NCBI GenBank assembly: GCA_018222805.1
Contig: JAAEZQ010000014.1
Coordinates: forward strand, 1 to 64,000
Reading direction: 5' to 3'
DNA: 64,000 bases
Origin: Vibrionaceae bacterium
GTDB taxonomy: Bacteria; Pseudomonadota; Gammaproteobacteria; Enterobacterales; Vibrionaceae
The notes under the pieces are model-generated. The model saw nothing but the letters and a program-made list of their open reading frames with translations, was not told where the DNA came from and did no database searches. Shown here piece after piece: positions 50,593-60,111 of the stretch. The position numbers and the translations under genes were made by a program. The stretch's first letter is position 1, and each line of letters opens with the position of its first letter.

Positions 50593-51627
50593 TTACGGGC
50601 AAGGGTTTGAATAGATTGTGCCGATCGCCTGAATCTCAGTTAACAGCTCTTCACTGAGTTGGAGATCAATACTATCGATATTTGCTTTTAACTGATCAAG
50701 GTTAGTGGCACCAATGATATTTGAAGCGACAAAAGGACGCTGATTCACGAATGCCAGTGCCATTTGTGCAGGATCTAAACCGTGTTCTCTAGCCAGATTG
50801 ACATAAGCTTCGGTTGCTTTAACGCCTTGAGGTGTAAAGTAACGAGCAAAGCGCTCCCATTTAGTGCAGCGAGCGCCTTCAGGTTTCGCTCCATTGAGGT
50901 ATTTACCCGTTAAGCAACCAAATGCCAATGGCGAGTAGGCCAATAACTGCACGCCTTCGTAGTGGCTAATCTCAGACAAGCCTACTTCAAAGCTGCGGTT
51001 GAGCAAGTTATAAGGGTTTTGGATAGAAACGATACGCGGTAAGTCATGCTTTTCTGCCAAGCGCAGCAGTGACATAACGCCCCACGGGGTTTCATTTGAT
51101 ACACCGACATAACGAATTTTACCTGCCTTAACCAGCTCGGTTAGGGCTTCCAGAGTCTCGATTAACGTAACTTCTTCTTGTTGATCTGGGTATGGGTAAT
51201 TGAGTTGACCAAAGCAGTTGGTTTCACGTTGGGGCCAATGCAGTTGGTATAGGTCGACGTAATCTGTTTGTAGTCTTTCAAGACTTGAATCAATCGCATC
51301 GTGAATGTTGCGACGATTTAGACTCATATTTTCGCGAATATAAGGAACGCTGCGCGGCCCAGCTACTTTTGTTGCTAGAACGACTTTTTCTCGTTTGCCT
51401 GATTTGGCTAGCCAGTTTCCGATGTATTGTTCCGTCAGACCTTGGGAATCTGCATTTGGCGGTACCGGGTACATTTCAGCGGTATCGATGAAATTCACCC
51501 CATGGTCCAGGGCTAAATCGAGCTGTTCAAACGCTTCTTTTTCTGTATTTTGTTCACCGAATGTCATGGTGCCGAGGCAGATCTTACTTATCTCGAGCGA
51601 CGAGTGCGGTAGTTTGGTGTATTGCAT
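50593..51627 (-). CDS. tas: NADP(H)-dependent aldo/keto reductase Tas
   Basis: 344-residue TIM-barrel aldo/keto reductase (E. coli Tas 346). Catalytic tetrad elements: Asp and Tyr in NFIDTAEMYPVP, Lys in VLATKVAGP, His in LYQLHWPQRE; the cofactor segment LAYSPLAFGCLTGKYLNG is present. Substrate in vivo unknown. In E. coli tas lies near mutH, as here. Single gene. Confidence 0.92.
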   Translation of the reverse strand: MQYTKLPHSSLEISKICLGTMTFGEQNTEKEAFEQLDLALDHGVNFIDTAEMYPVPPNADSQGLTEQYIGNWLAKSGKREKVVLATKVAGPRSVPYIRENMSLNRRNIHDAIDSSLERLQTDYVDLYQLHWPQRETNCFGQLNYPYPDQQEEVTLIETLEALTELVKAGKIRYVGVSNETPWGVMSLLRLAEKHDLPRIVSIQNPYNLLNRSFEVGLSEISHYEGVQLLAYSPLAFGCLTGKYLNGAKPEGARCTKWERFARYFTPQGVKATEAYVNLAREHGLDPAQMALAFVNQRPFVASNIIGATNLDQLKANIDSIDLQLSEELLTEIQAIGTIYSNPCP

Positions 51628-51779
51628 TTCACTTCCTTGAGAGTCACCGACTTATTGTGTATCCCAATATAGGGGATTTTTAGCCTCTCTCGCAAATGAT
51701 TTGCGTTTAATGATATAGATGACTCGAAAGCTCTTCATACCGTAACTACACTTAGAACAAGTGGTAAAGGAGGTGAGTC

Positions 51780-52091
51780 ATGCAGAAGCATCAATTGGAC
51801 ATGTGGTTACATGGTCACCACAAAGACAGCTATAAAATGCCAAAGGTTTTTGTGATAGGTTGTTCTGATGTCTCTGACTATTTGCTAGCAGTGGAATACA
51901 AACACCAACTTGAGCCGATTAAAGACGGTGAAGATCCTATCCATTTTGGATCACTAGAATTGGTGAAAGAAGAGCTGCTCAGGTTGGGGTTCAAAAAAGC
52001 TTACTTGAGGCTACACAATGCATACGATGAGTGCGGCAGCAATGGTGTGGCCTCATATTGTGATATTGAATTATCGCTAATCACGCACTAA
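51780..52091 (+). CDS. Small protein, DUF6482-like
   Basis: 103-residue soluble protein with a strand-rich middle (VFVIGCSDVSDYLLAVEYKH) and a LRLHNAYDECGS segment near the C-terminus, resembling DUF6482 in pattern. A perfect SD (AAGGAGGTGA) precedes the ATG. No signal or membrane segment. Convergent with mutH. Function unknown; the family name is a judgement from memory. Confidence 0.65.
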   Translation: MQKHQLDMWLHGHHKDSYKMPKVFVIGCSDVSDYLLAVEYKHQLEPIKDGEDPIHFGSLELVKEELLRLGFKKAYLRLHNAYDECGSNGVASYCDIELSLITH

Positions 52092-52108
52092 GTCGTACAG
52101 AGAACCTA

Positions 52109-52789
52109 TCACTCGGATTGTGTATTGATGTAATGCTTTAACAGAATCTGCTCGGTAAACTGTGTTCTGAGATAAAAACCTCGGGGCAGGGTTTTTATTG
52201 GCTTACCGTGTGAACTGTAAGCTTCTGTTTGTGCTCTAGCATTGGCTGCTTTTGGTCGTAAATGAAGTGCTTCCCCGTGTCTGGCGGAAATTTGATCAAA
52301 CTGACCCAGTACGATCATTTCCATTAACTCTTCCCAATCGTTACGTAAAATACGTTCTTCTTCTTCGTCGGGCGACCAAATTAAAGGGCTGCCCACTCGA
52401 CGCTCCGCTAGGGGGATTTCTCGCTCACCTTCAACGGGTACCCAAAGTACACGAGAGAGTTTGTTTCGTACGTGGCTTGTTTCCCACGTAAGGCCTTGCA
52501 CACCCGTCAAGGGGGCAACACAGACGAAAGTAGTTTCTAACGGTCTACCTGAATAACCAATCGGAATGCTTTTTAATTCGATCCCTAATTTGGAAAAGTC
52601 TTGTTGGGGTTTACTTCCTGCAGGAGCACCTAAATGCCATTCAAGTAGCTGACCCACCCAGCCTTTGTCTCTCTTTAAATTTTCAGGAACGATCATATCG
52701 GCTTCTTCCGCGAGTTCCGCAAAGCTTAGGCCGGCAATATCGTGAGCGCGCTCCATGAGCTCCGCTTCTGTTTGTGGTTCTGGTTTCAT
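52109..52789 (-). CDS. mutH: DNA mismatch repair endonuclease MutH
   Basis: 226-residue endonuclease that nicks the unmethylated strand at hemimethylated GATC when activated by MutS-MutL. The catalytic pattern D-x6-E-x-K is visible as Asp64, Glu71 and Lys73 in [16 protein letters not shown]. Its presence implies Dam methylation. It is divergent from rppH across a 619-bp region that looks like a DnaA-binding locus. Confidence 0.96.
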   Translation of the reverse strand: MKPEPQTEAELMERAHDIAGLSFAELAEEADMIVPENLKRDKGWVGQLLEWHLGAPAGSKPQQDFSKLGIELKSIPIGYSGRPLETTFVCVAPLTGVQGLTWETSHVRNKLSRVLWVPVEGEREIPLAERRVGSPLIWSPDEEEERILRNDWEELMEMIVLGQFDQISARHGEALHLRPKAANARAQTEAYSSHGKPIKTLPRGFYLRTQFTEQILLKHYINTQSE

Positions 52790-53408
52790 ATTGGCTGGGA
52801 GGCTATTTCAAAATACCTAGTTTAACAAATTCCGGGAAAAATCACTGTTTAAGATTTCATCGAGGCGGATTGAGAATGATCAATTCATAGCTTATCCACA
52901 GGGAGTCCCTTGTTGGGTTGGATCTAAACCAAGGCTGGATGAATTAACAGGGGTTTTAAATGATTTTTAGGCTTGATTTTATGATGATGTCATGAAGTTA
53001 TACTGGATAAGTGTGGATAAATTGCAGGTTGATGGATCTTTGACCGATCTGTTTTTGATGAAAAGATCATCAATAATTTTAAGATCAGTTAATCATTGTC
53101 TTTGCGATAAATTTATTTTTAATCAATACCTTAATTTGATTTTGTGTTTTACTGAACTAAGTGGTTTGCCATTGTTTTGAACGAAAAATTTTTTTTCTCT
53201 CGAATTCTTCACAAAGTTATTCACAGAAAAGGTGAATAAATGTGGGCAATGTCTCACTCTTATGTTGATAAAGTATTTGATGGCTAAAAGATATCCAATG
53301 ATGGTGTAAAAGTAATAAATCTTGCTCATATCACATCAGTAAGTTTGCTAGTCATGGGGATATGTGGAAAAATCACGGTAATAAAAAATTATTCATAGAG
53401 GTTAGCCA
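52790..53408. other. mutH-rppH intergenic region: probable DARS2-like DnaA locus
   Basis: 619 bp, no ORF. DnaA-box-type 9-mers: TTATCCACA at 52892-52900, its reverse TGTGGATAA at 53012-53020, TTATTCACA at 53217-53225, reverse-type TGTGGAAAA at 53363-53371, and near matches TTCTTCACA (53205-53213), GGTGAATAA (53231-53239) and TGTGGGCAA (53241-53249). Six GATC sites fall in 52878-53086, four of them within 52 bp. AATCAATACCTTA at 53121-53133 fits the IHF consensus WATCAANNNNTTR. In E. coli the DnaA-reactivating sequence DARS2 lies beside mutH. The promoters of mutH and rppH must also lie here. Confidence 0.65.
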
Positions 53409-53930
53409 GTGATAGATGGCGATGGTTACCGACTGAATGTTGGTATTGTGATATGTAATAACCATGGTCAGGTCTTCTGGGCTAAACGATACGGGCAACA
53501 CTCATGGCAATTTCCACAAGGTGGAATTGACGAAGGTGAAACACCTGAGCAAGCAATGTTCAGGGAGTTATATGAAGAAGTCGGTTTAACGAAAAAAGAC
53601 GTTAAGATCATTGCAACAAGTCGTCATTGGTTAAGATATAAGCTACCAAAGCGACTGGTGCGTTGGGACTCCAAGCCTGTTTGTATCGGCCAAAAACAGA
53701 AATGGTTTCTGTTGCGATTGGAATGCGATGAATCTCGCATCAATATGCAACGTGGGAAATCCCCTGAATTTGATGGTTGGCGGTGGGTAAGTTATTGGTA
53801 CCCGGTTAGGCAAGTTGTTTCTTTCAAGCGAGACGTTTACCGTCGTGCCATGAAAGAGTTTGCTTCTTTAGCCATGCCTTTTCGAGAAAGAAAAGCGAAA
53901 GGGAAAAGAAAAAAGCAACGTAGAGGATAG
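53409..53930 (+). CDS. rppH: RNA pyrophosphohydrolase RppH
   Basis: 173-residue Nudix hydrolase that converts 5'-triphosphate mRNA ends to monophosphate and starts RNase E decay. The Nudix box [23 protein letters not shown] is at about residues 38-60. The C-terminus is very basic ([15 protein letters not shown]). GTG start at 53409. The ptsP ATG follows 2 bp after the stop, an operon order shared with E. coli. Confidence 0.95.
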   Translation: MIDGDGYRLNVGIVICNNHGQVFWAKRYGQHSWQFPQGGIDEGETPEQAMFRELYEEVGLTKKDVKIIATSRHWLRYKLPKRLVRWDSKPVCIGQKQKWFLLRLECDESRINMQRGKSPEFDGWRWVSYWYPVRQVVSFKRDVYRRAMKEFASLAMPFRERKAKGKRKKQRRG

Positions 53931-53932
53931 TC

Positions 53933-56179
53933 ATGCTCAGCCAGCTAAGGGAAATAGTTGAAAAAGTCTCCAGAGTCGACGATGTCCATCTGGCCTTCGA
54001 TATATTGGTTAAAGAGACTTGTGCTGCCCTTCGCACAGAGTGTTGTACCATTTATCTTGCTAATGAAGAAATGCAGCGTCTTGAGTTAATGGCGACTCAA
54101 GGCCTGACTTTTGAAGGTGATAGCATCCATATCAACTTCAATGAAGGTTTGGTCGGGTTAGTAAAGCGTAGTGCTGAGCCGCTTAATCTTGCTGAAGCTT
54201 CCAAACATCCCGAGTTCAAATTCTTCCCTCAACTCGGAGAACAAATTTTCCACTCCTTCCTTGCCACTCCGATTATTCATCGCAAACAAGTGTTGGGTGT
54301 TTTAGTCATTCAGCAGAAAACGCCGCGCTTGTTCAGTGAGATGGAAGAGTCATTCCTCGTGACACTATCGGCTCAGATAGCGGTATTGATTGCCCACGCG
54401 CAAAGTCTTGGTCATTGGCAGTTAGCTTCTAAACCTACCGTTTTGAAAGGTGTTCCTGCGTCTACTGGTGTGGCGATCGGCGAGTTCTGGTTTGATAACA
54501 CGCAACCTAGTTTATCCGATGTTTTTCCTGCTTCTACGTTAGACAAAGAGCGGGAATATGAGCTGTTGCTGGTGGCGATTGAACGAGCCTTAAATGATTT
54601 CCGCCGAATGCGTAAGAAGCTGGATAGTGAAATCAATAAAGACGCGTTAGCTATCTTTGACTTGTTCACTCACTTGCTTAACGATCCGATGCTGCGTGGA
54701 GATCTGAAAAAACAAATCGAGAAAGGTGATAGGGCTGACTGGGCATTGCGTCAGGTTGTGGAATCTTACTCGAATCGGTTTGCCAGAATGTCGGATGTGT
54801 ATATGCGTGAACGAGCGCAGGACATCAGAGAGCTGGGCCAGAGGTTGCTCTATTTCTTGCATAACAGTGAGCAAGAAAATTCTGCCATTGATCGACCTGT
54901 CATTATGGTGGCAAATGAGCTCACCGCGACATTACTCGCTTCGGTTCCAAAAGAACACTTATTGGCGGTCGTTTCGCTAGAAGGGGGAGCAAACTCTCAC
55001 GCCGCTATTTTATCTCGAGCGTTGGGTGTGCCTGCTGTTATGGGAGCAAATATCAACACGGAAGTGGTCAATGGTAAATTGGGCATTGTTGATGGGTATA
55101 CCGGAGAGATTTTCCTTGAGCCAAACCGCCAGTTATTACGTGAGTACCGTAGTTTAGTTAGCGAAGAAACTGAGCTCGCCGCAATGGTGAACAAGGACCT
55201 CGCACTGCCTGCGATTACTCAAGATAATCACCACGTTGAAGTAATGCTGAATGCAGGTCTCAGTGCTGACAGCAATATTGCCATCAACACTGGAGTGGAT
55301 GGTGTGGGATTATATCGAACTGAGATCGCATTTTTACTTAAGCATCACTTTCCATCCGAAGATGAGCAGTATCATCAATATAAGGCGATACTGAACAGTT
55401 ACGCAAATCAGCGAGTGGTTATGCGTACATTGGATATCGGTGGTGATAAACCACTGCCTTATTTACCAATCGATGAAGACAACCCATTTTTAGGTTGGCG
55501 TGGCATCCGCTTTACCTTAGATCATCCGGATATTTTCCTTATCCAGTTACGTGCCATGCTAAGAGCAAGCGCGGATAGTGGTAATTTGAGTATCTTGTTG
55601 CCAATGATCTCTGGTGTGAAAGAGTTGGATGATGCGATTACCTTGATTGATCAGGCATACAGTGAAGCCGTGTTAATTGATGACCGGATTCAGGCGCCGA
55701 AAGTCGGGGTGATGATCGAAGTGCCGTCGATGGTGTATTTATTACCGACTATCGCGCATCGCGTTGATTTCGTTTCAGTTGGTACCAATGACTTAACACA
55801 GTATTTATTAGCCGTGGATCGGAACAATTCCCGTGTTTCTGATGTCTATGAATCTATGCACCCTGCTGTATTACTGGCGCTGAAGCAGATTCATGACGTT
55901 TGTCAGCAATATCAGGTACCAGTCTGCATTTGTGGTGAGCTAGCTGGCGATCCGTTTGGTTCGCTCTTACTATTGGGCTTGGGCTATACATGCCTGAGTA
56001 TGAACACCTCTAATGTCGCTAAGGTTAAGTATTTGATTCGTCATAGCCAACAAGAAGAGCTAAAACAGTTAGCGGAACAAGCAATGACACTTTCATATGG
56101 AGAAGAAATCCATCAAATGATGCATGACTTCTTTATCCAACAAGGTTTTGCTGGCTTTATTCGGGCAGGCAAGAAGTAG
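53933..56179 (+). CDS. ptsP: PTS nitrogen enzyme I (EI-Ntr)
   Basis: 748 residues: N-terminal GAF domain (about 1-165), PTS enzyme I N-domain with phosphorylated His356 (GGANSHAAILSRALG), then the PEP-binding C-terminal barrel (GVGLYRTEIAFL, RTLDIGGDKPLPY, FVSVGTNDLTQYLLAVDR). It starts the PtsP-NPr-EIIA(Ntr) phosphorelay, which senses glutamine and 2-oxoglutarate in E. coli through the GAF domain. Follows rppH with 2 bp spacing. Confidence 0.96.
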   Translation: MLSQLREIVEKVSRVDDVHLAFDILVKETCAALRTECCTIYLANEEMQRLELMATQGLTFEGDSIHINFNEGLVGLVKRSAEPLNLAEASKHPEFKFFPQLGEQIFHSFLATPIIHRKQVLGVLVIQQKTPRLFSEMEESFLVTLSAQIAVLIAHAQSLGHWQLASKPTVLKGVPASTGVAIGEFWFDNTQPSLSDVFPASTLDKEREYELLLVAIERALNDFRRMRKKLDSEINKDALAIFDLFTHLLNDPMLRGDLKKQIEKGDRADWALRQVVESYSNRFARMSDVYMRERAQDIRELGQRLLYFLHNSEQENSAIDRPVIMVANELTATLLASVPKEHLLAVVSLEGGANSHAAILSRALGVPAVMGANINTEVVNGKLGIVDGYTGEIFLEPNRQLLREYRSLVSEETELAAMVNKDLALPAITQDNHHVEVMLNAGLSADSNIAINTGVDGVGLYRTEIAFLLKHHFPSEDEQYHQYKAILNSYANQRVVMRTLDIGGDKPLPYLPIDEDNPFLGWRGIRFTLDHPDIFLIQLRAMLRASADSGNLSILLPMISGVKELDDAITLIDQAYSEAVLIDDRIQAPKVGVMIEVPSMVYLLPTIAHRVDFVSVGTNDLTQYLLAVDRNNSRVSDVYESMHPAVLLALKQIHDVCQQYQVPVCICGELAGDPFGSLLLLGLGYTCLSMNTSNVAKVKYLIRHSQQEELKQLAEQAMTLSYGEEIHQMMHDFFIQQGFAGFIRAGKK

Positions 56180-56188
56180 TAGGTAAAT

Positions 56189-56980
56189 GTGACAGTCTCT
56201 TTATTTTTGTTATTGCTGGTATTGGGCGCGTTTGTCGGTGTCATGGCGGGGCTGCTCGGTATCGGTGGCGGATTAATAGTTGTACCTGCTTTGCTGTACC
56301 TTCTTCCTTATGCCGGTATTTCGATTGAACTGAGTATGCATATTGCTCTGGCAACCTCACTGGCAAGCATCATTATTACCTCGGGCTCATCTGCTATGCA
56401 CCACCTTAAACTTGGTAATGTCGATATGTTTGTTGTGAAGTGGATGATACCCGGGGTTGTGATCGGCGGTTTTGTTGGCGCTAGCCTGGCTGAGTGGATC
56501 CCGACTCATTACTTGCCAAAACTCTTTGGCGTGATTGTGTTGCTTCTTGCGGTACAAATGTTCCGCTCCATAAAAGTACTGAAGTCCAAACCTATGCCGA
56601 GCAGTCCGGTTACCGTGATGTATGGAGCCGGTATTGGTGTTGTGTCTAGTTTGGCAGGGATTGGTGGTGGTTCGTTGTCAGTCCCTTTCCTGAACAAACA
56701 TGGCGTCGAAATGCGAAAAGCGGTGGGCTCCTCTTCGGTATGTGGCTGCGTGATCGCTATTTCAGGTATGATTGGTTTCATCTTGCACGGCTACAAAGCT
56801 GAGAATTTACCAGCGCACAGTATTGGTTATGTTTATCTTCCTGCTTTGTTGGCGATCGCCATGACTTCTATGCTCACCACCAAAGTTGGCGCGAAGTTGG
56901 CGACCCGTCTCCCTACAGCAGTATTAAAAAAAGTTTTTGCCGTATTTTTGATTGTTATTGCGGCGACCATGCTACTGTAA
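56189..56980 (+). CDS. TSUP-family (TauE/SafE) membrane permease
   Basis: 263-residue inner-membrane protein, second TSUP member in this window. About eight hydrophobic helices in two repeats: GVMAGLLGIGGGLIVVPAL (residues 17-35) and GVVSSLAGIGGGSLSVPF (about 150-167). GTG start 9 bp after the ptsP stop. It sits between ptsP and lgt, which are neighbours in E. coli, so it is an insertion in a conserved order. Substrate unknown. Confidence 0.88.
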   Translation: MTVSLFLLLLVLGAFVGVMAGLLGIGGGLIVVPALLYLLPYAGISIELSMHIALATSLASIIITSGSSAMHHLKLGNVDMFVVKWMIPGVVIGGFVGASLAEWIPTHYLPKLFGVIVLLLAVQMFRSIKVLKSKPMPSSPVTVMYGAGIGVVSSLAGIGGGSLSVPFLNKHGVEMRKAVGSSSVCGCVIAISGMIGFILHGYKAENLPAHSIGYVYLPALLAIAMTSMLTTKVGAKLATRLPTAVLKKVFAVFLIVIAATMLL

Positions 56981-57019
56981 ATTTCATCCGTTTTATTTGT
57001 ATTAAGAAGAGAATGATTT

Positions 57020-57841
57020 ATGTCTCAGGGATTCATTGAATTTCCCAATATTGATCCGGTTTTAATCTCTATTGGTCCTGTCTCTATTCGCTGGTACGGC
57101 TTGATGTATCTAGTTGGTTTTATCTTTGCTTTATGGCTGGCGAACCGCCGTGCGGATAAACCGAATAGCGGCTGGACTCGAGAACAAGTATCCGATCTAT
57201 TGTTTGCTGGTTTCCTTGGTGTGGTGATTGGTGGTCGAGTAGGCTATGTGATTTTCTACAATTTTGAGTTGTTCCTCGACGATCCTTTATACCTCTTTAA
57301 AGTCTGGACGGGCGGCATGTCATTCCATGGTGGTTTGCTGGGTGTGATTGCTGCCATGTTCTGGTACGCACGTAAAAACGGCCGCACCTTCTTTGGTGTG
57401 GCTGACTTTATCGCCCCACTTGTGCCGTTTGGCTTAGGGATGGGACGTCTGGGTAACTTCATGAACAGCGAGCTTTGGGGGCGTGTGACCGATGTGCCTT
57501 GGGCGATTGTCTTCCCGAATGGTGGCCCTCTACCGCGTCACCCATCCCAGTTATATGAAATGGCGCTAGAAGGTGTCGTTCTATTCTTTATTTTGAATTG
57601 GTTCATCAAAAAGCCTCGACCATTGGGCTCAGTGTCAGGGCTATTTTTAGCTGGATATGGTACATTCCGCTTCCTAGTAGAGTTTGTGCGCGAACCGGAT
57701 GCTCAGCTTGGTCTGTTTGGTGACTTTATTTCGATGGGACAGATCCTATCTACACCGATGATCGTGCTGGGAATCCTGATGATGGTTTGGGCGTACAAAC
57801 GTGGTCTTTACCAAGATAAAGCTCAAGTTAAAACGAAGTAA
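57020..57841 (+). CDS. lgt: Prolipoprotein diacylglyceryl transferase
   Basis: 273-residue membrane enzyme that adds diacylglycerol to the lipobox cysteine of prolipoproteins. Seven hydrophobic helices; the family signature [13 protein letters not shown] is at about 141-153, preceded by GGRVGYV and HGGLLG segments and followed by [12 protein letters not shown]. It acts on the several lipoproteins predicted here (DUF1499, the arcB-linked one, possibly DsbC). thyA follows after 9 bp. Confidence 0.96.
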   Translation: MSQGFIEFPNIDPVLISIGPVSIRWYGLMYLVGFIFALWLANRRADKPNSGWTREQVSDLLFAGFLGVVIGGRVGYVIFYNFELFLDDPLYLFKVWTGGMSFHGGLLGVIAAMFWYARKNGRTFFGVADFIAPLVPFGLGMGRLGNFMNSELWGRVTDVPWAIVFPNGGPLPRHPSQLYEMALEGVVLFFILNWFIKKPRPLGSVSGLFLAGYGTFRFLVEFVREPDAQLGLFGDFISMGQILSTPMIVLGILMMVWAYKRGLYQDKAQVKTK

Positions 57842-57850
57842 GGTATTGGT

Positions 57851-58702
57851 GTGAAACAGTATTTAGATTTGTGTCAACGCATTGTTGACCAAGGTGTTTG
57901 GGTTGAGAATGAACGTACAGGCAAGCGTTGTCTGACTGTGATCAACGCGGATTTGACCTACGATGTTGCGAACAACCAATTTCCTTTAGTGACGACACGT
58001 AAAAGCTTCTGGAAAGCCGCAGTTGCGGAGCTACTGGGTTACATCCGTGGTTATGATAATGCAGAAGACTTTCGCAATCTGGGCACAAAAACCTGGGATG
58101 CAAATGCCAACCAGAATGAAGCATGGCTAAATAATCCTTACCGTAAAGGTGAAGACGACATGGGCCGTGTATATGGTGTTCAAGGTCGTGCATGGGCCAA
58201 GCCTGATGGTGGTCACATTGACCAACTGCGTAAGATTGTTGATGACTTAACGCGCGGCGTTGACGACCGTGGTGAGATCCTTAACTTTTATAACCCTGGT
58301 GAATTTCACATGGGTTGTTTACGTCCATGTATGTACAGTCATCACTTTTCTCTTTTGGGTGACACGCTGTATCTCAACAGCACCCAGCGTTCATGTGATG
58401 TGCCGCTGGGTCTGAACTTCAACATGGTTCAGGTTTATGTTTTCTTAGCTATCATGGCGCAGATTACTGGTAAGAAGCCGGGGCTGGCGTACCATAAAAT
58501 TGTCAATGCACACATTTATGAAGACCAACTTGAATTGATGCGTGACGTACAACTAAAACGTGAGCCGCTTAAGGCTCCTACTTTCCACATCAATCCTGAA
58601 ATCAAATCTCTGGAAGATTTTGAAACCTGGGTTACTCTAGATGATTTCTGGATCGAAGGTTACGAACATCATGACGCAATTCGCTACCCATTCTCTGTGT
58701 AG
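57851..58702 (+). CDS. thyA: Thymidylate synthase
   Basis: 283-residue enzyme making dTMP from dUMP with methylenetetrahydrofolate. Catalytic Cys160 in [13 protein letters not shown], nucleotide-binding [12 protein letters not shown], and the [11 protein letters not shown] segment. It is longer than E. coli ThyA (264) and carries the Arg-Pro-Cys rather than Ala-Pro-Cys active site sequence. GTG start. Last gene of rppH-ptsP-TSUP-lgt-thyA. Confidence 0.95.
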   Translation: MKQYLDLCQRIVDQGVWVENERTGKRCLTVINADLTYDVANNQFPLVTTRKSFWKAAVAELLGYIRGYDNAEDFRNLGTKTWDANANQNEAWLNNPYRKGEDDMGRVYGVQGRAWAKPDGGHIDQLRKIVDDLTRGVDDRGEILNFYNPGEFHMGCLRPCMYSHHFSLLGDTLYLNSTQRSCDVPLGLNFNMVQVYVFLAIMAQITGKKPGLAYHKIVNAHIYEDQLELMRDVQLKREPLKAPTFHINPEIKSLEDFETWVTLDDFWIEGYEHHDAIRYPFSV

Positions 58703-58723
58703 TCTGGCCTGTTGGTCATAATA

Positions 58724-58753
58724 TGAAAAAAGCTCCGAATGGAGCTTTTTTCA
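58724..58753. terminator. Convergent terminator between thyA and the DUF1704 gene
   Basis: Perfect stem TGAAAAAAGCTCC/GGAGCTTTTTTCA with loop GAAT, symmetrical and bidirectional. Confidence 0.92.
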
Positions 58754-58763
58754 TTTAAGGCAA

Positions 58764-59906
58764 TTATTTTAGAGCACTGACAATATATCTGTGTATCGGG
58801 TCAGTTTGCTGTGGATGAGACAGTGCAGGGCTAATAAATTCCGGTTGAGTAAATATCCCTTTATCAACCAGCGAGCGGATAACATCAAAGTATTTCAACT
58901 CGGTTTTTCCACATAAGAGTAATGAAAAATCGTTACCCAAGTTATCGTACGCGTTGAGTACTTCTCGGAACCCGCGTAGGTATAAGTAATCTTTTGTCAG
59001 GCCTCCACCCCGGTATACACGAGCGGTAATAGTGAAGGCTTGTGTATCGGAAGTATGATATTGCTCTTTCAGTAGCCTGAAGGTCTGGCGAAAATCTCGT
59101 TCTTTAATCATTGACTCTACTGCGAGTACACGCAGAGCCAGTGTACGTAATCGCTTGATGCTAAAGTGCCCAGAAAGGTACTCACATAAAATCGCTAAAC
59201 CTTCCTGCGTATTGGTATTGGCAGGGCAACCTAGACTTAAGACATTAAGAGGTTGTCTACGACCGTTTAAGGTTGTCAACAAATGCACCCCCATCTCATG
59301 ATGAGCCAGTGCCTCTAGCTCGTCTGTCGTTATGTAGGCAGCACTGTTTATTTTTACTCGTAGGCCGGATACAAGGGCATTTGCTAGCATGCCATCAAGC
59401 ACCTGTATTTCACAATCATAGCCATGCTTATGTGCAAAACTTCCCATGAACTGCGCGATAGAATGGCTGTCATGCGCAGGTTTGCTTTCTTCTTCCGTTG
59501 GTAAGTGCAAGATGAAGTGTGCATTGGCGATATCTTTTGCACTAGGCTCACCGTAGTAACGCAAAGAGTTATACAGAAAATCTTGTGTACCAATGGTATC
59601 GACCTGATCAAGCTTATCGGCATAAGATTGAATCACATCCGTATAGAGCTTTTGCAGCTGTGTATCCTTGATATCTTCTAAGGGTAACTCATACAAACGA
59701 CGTTTAGATTGGTGGGTGACAAGAGGCGTCTTTTGGTATTCAAAGTTAGGCTCTTGAGAATACTTGTTATTGATGAAGCGTTCTCTTTCTCGTGCGTAAT
59801 TAAGAGGGTTTACGCTACTGAGGATGTCTATATCACTAACCAATTGGGTTAGTTGTTCATCTATTGCTAATAGCTGGCTGGAAATCGGTTCGTGAGCTTG
59901 TGCCAT
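58764..59906 (-). CDS. DUF1704 / QEGLA-motif protein (putative metallohydrolase)
   Basis: 380-residue soluble protein of the DUF1704 family (flavohemoglobin expression-modulating QEGLA motif proteins; related to tyrosine carboxypeptidase folds). The zinc-type motif HHEMGVHLLTTLNG with the downstream QEGLAILCEYLSG glutamate looks like a metalloprotease site. Start set at ATG 59906, where GGAG lies about 9 bp upstream; longer readings begin with TTG or lack an SD. Natural substrate unknown. Single gene. Confidence 0.82.
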   Translation of the reverse strand: MAQAHEPISSQLLAIDEQLTQLVSDIDILSSVNPLNYARERERFINNKYSQEPNFEYQKTPLVTHQSKRRLYELPLEDIKDTQLQKLYTDVIQSYADKLDQVDTIGTQDFLYNSLRYYGEPSAKDIANAHFILHLPTEEESKPAHDSHSIAQFMGSFAHKHGYDCEIQVLDGMLANALVSGLRVKINSAAYITTDELEALAHHEMGVHLLTTLNGRRQPLNVLSLGCPANTNTQEGLAILCEYLSGHFSIKRLRTLALRVLAVESMIKERDFRQTFRLLKEQYHTSDTQAFTITARVYRGGGLTKDYLYLRGFREVLNAYDNLGNDFSLLLCGKTELKYFDVIRSLVDKGIFTQPEFISPALSHPQQTDPIHRYIVSALK

Positions 59907-60065
59907 ACTGTTTAACTCCATGTAAAGGCAACACCAACCAGAATCTTGATTGATTTGAGGTGTATGGCTCAAATTATCACCAGGAGTATATTCTGAACAA
60001 CAAATATTTGCTGTTCAGCTCCCTTCGACGTTGAACCGTGCTTACGGCAGGCTACAAATACAAAA

Positions 60066-60109
60066 AAGGCTCCACAATGTGGAGCCTTAAAACGATGGTG
60101 TATCGTTTT
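60066..60109 (-). terminator. Tandem hairpins after nptA
   Basis: Two hairpins in a row: TAAAACGAT/ATCGTTTTA (60089-60109) and AAGGCTCCAC/GTGGAGCCTT (60066-60088), the latter followed on the minus strand by six T. They end the nptA transcript. Confidence 0.8.
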
Positions 60110-60111
60110 AA

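Noticed and set aside
52890..53371. Replication origin (oriC) reading of the DnaA-box cluster
   Set aside because: oriC of vibrios lies near mnmG/rpmH, not mutH; no AT-rich 13-mer series was seen. A DARS-type site fits the location better.
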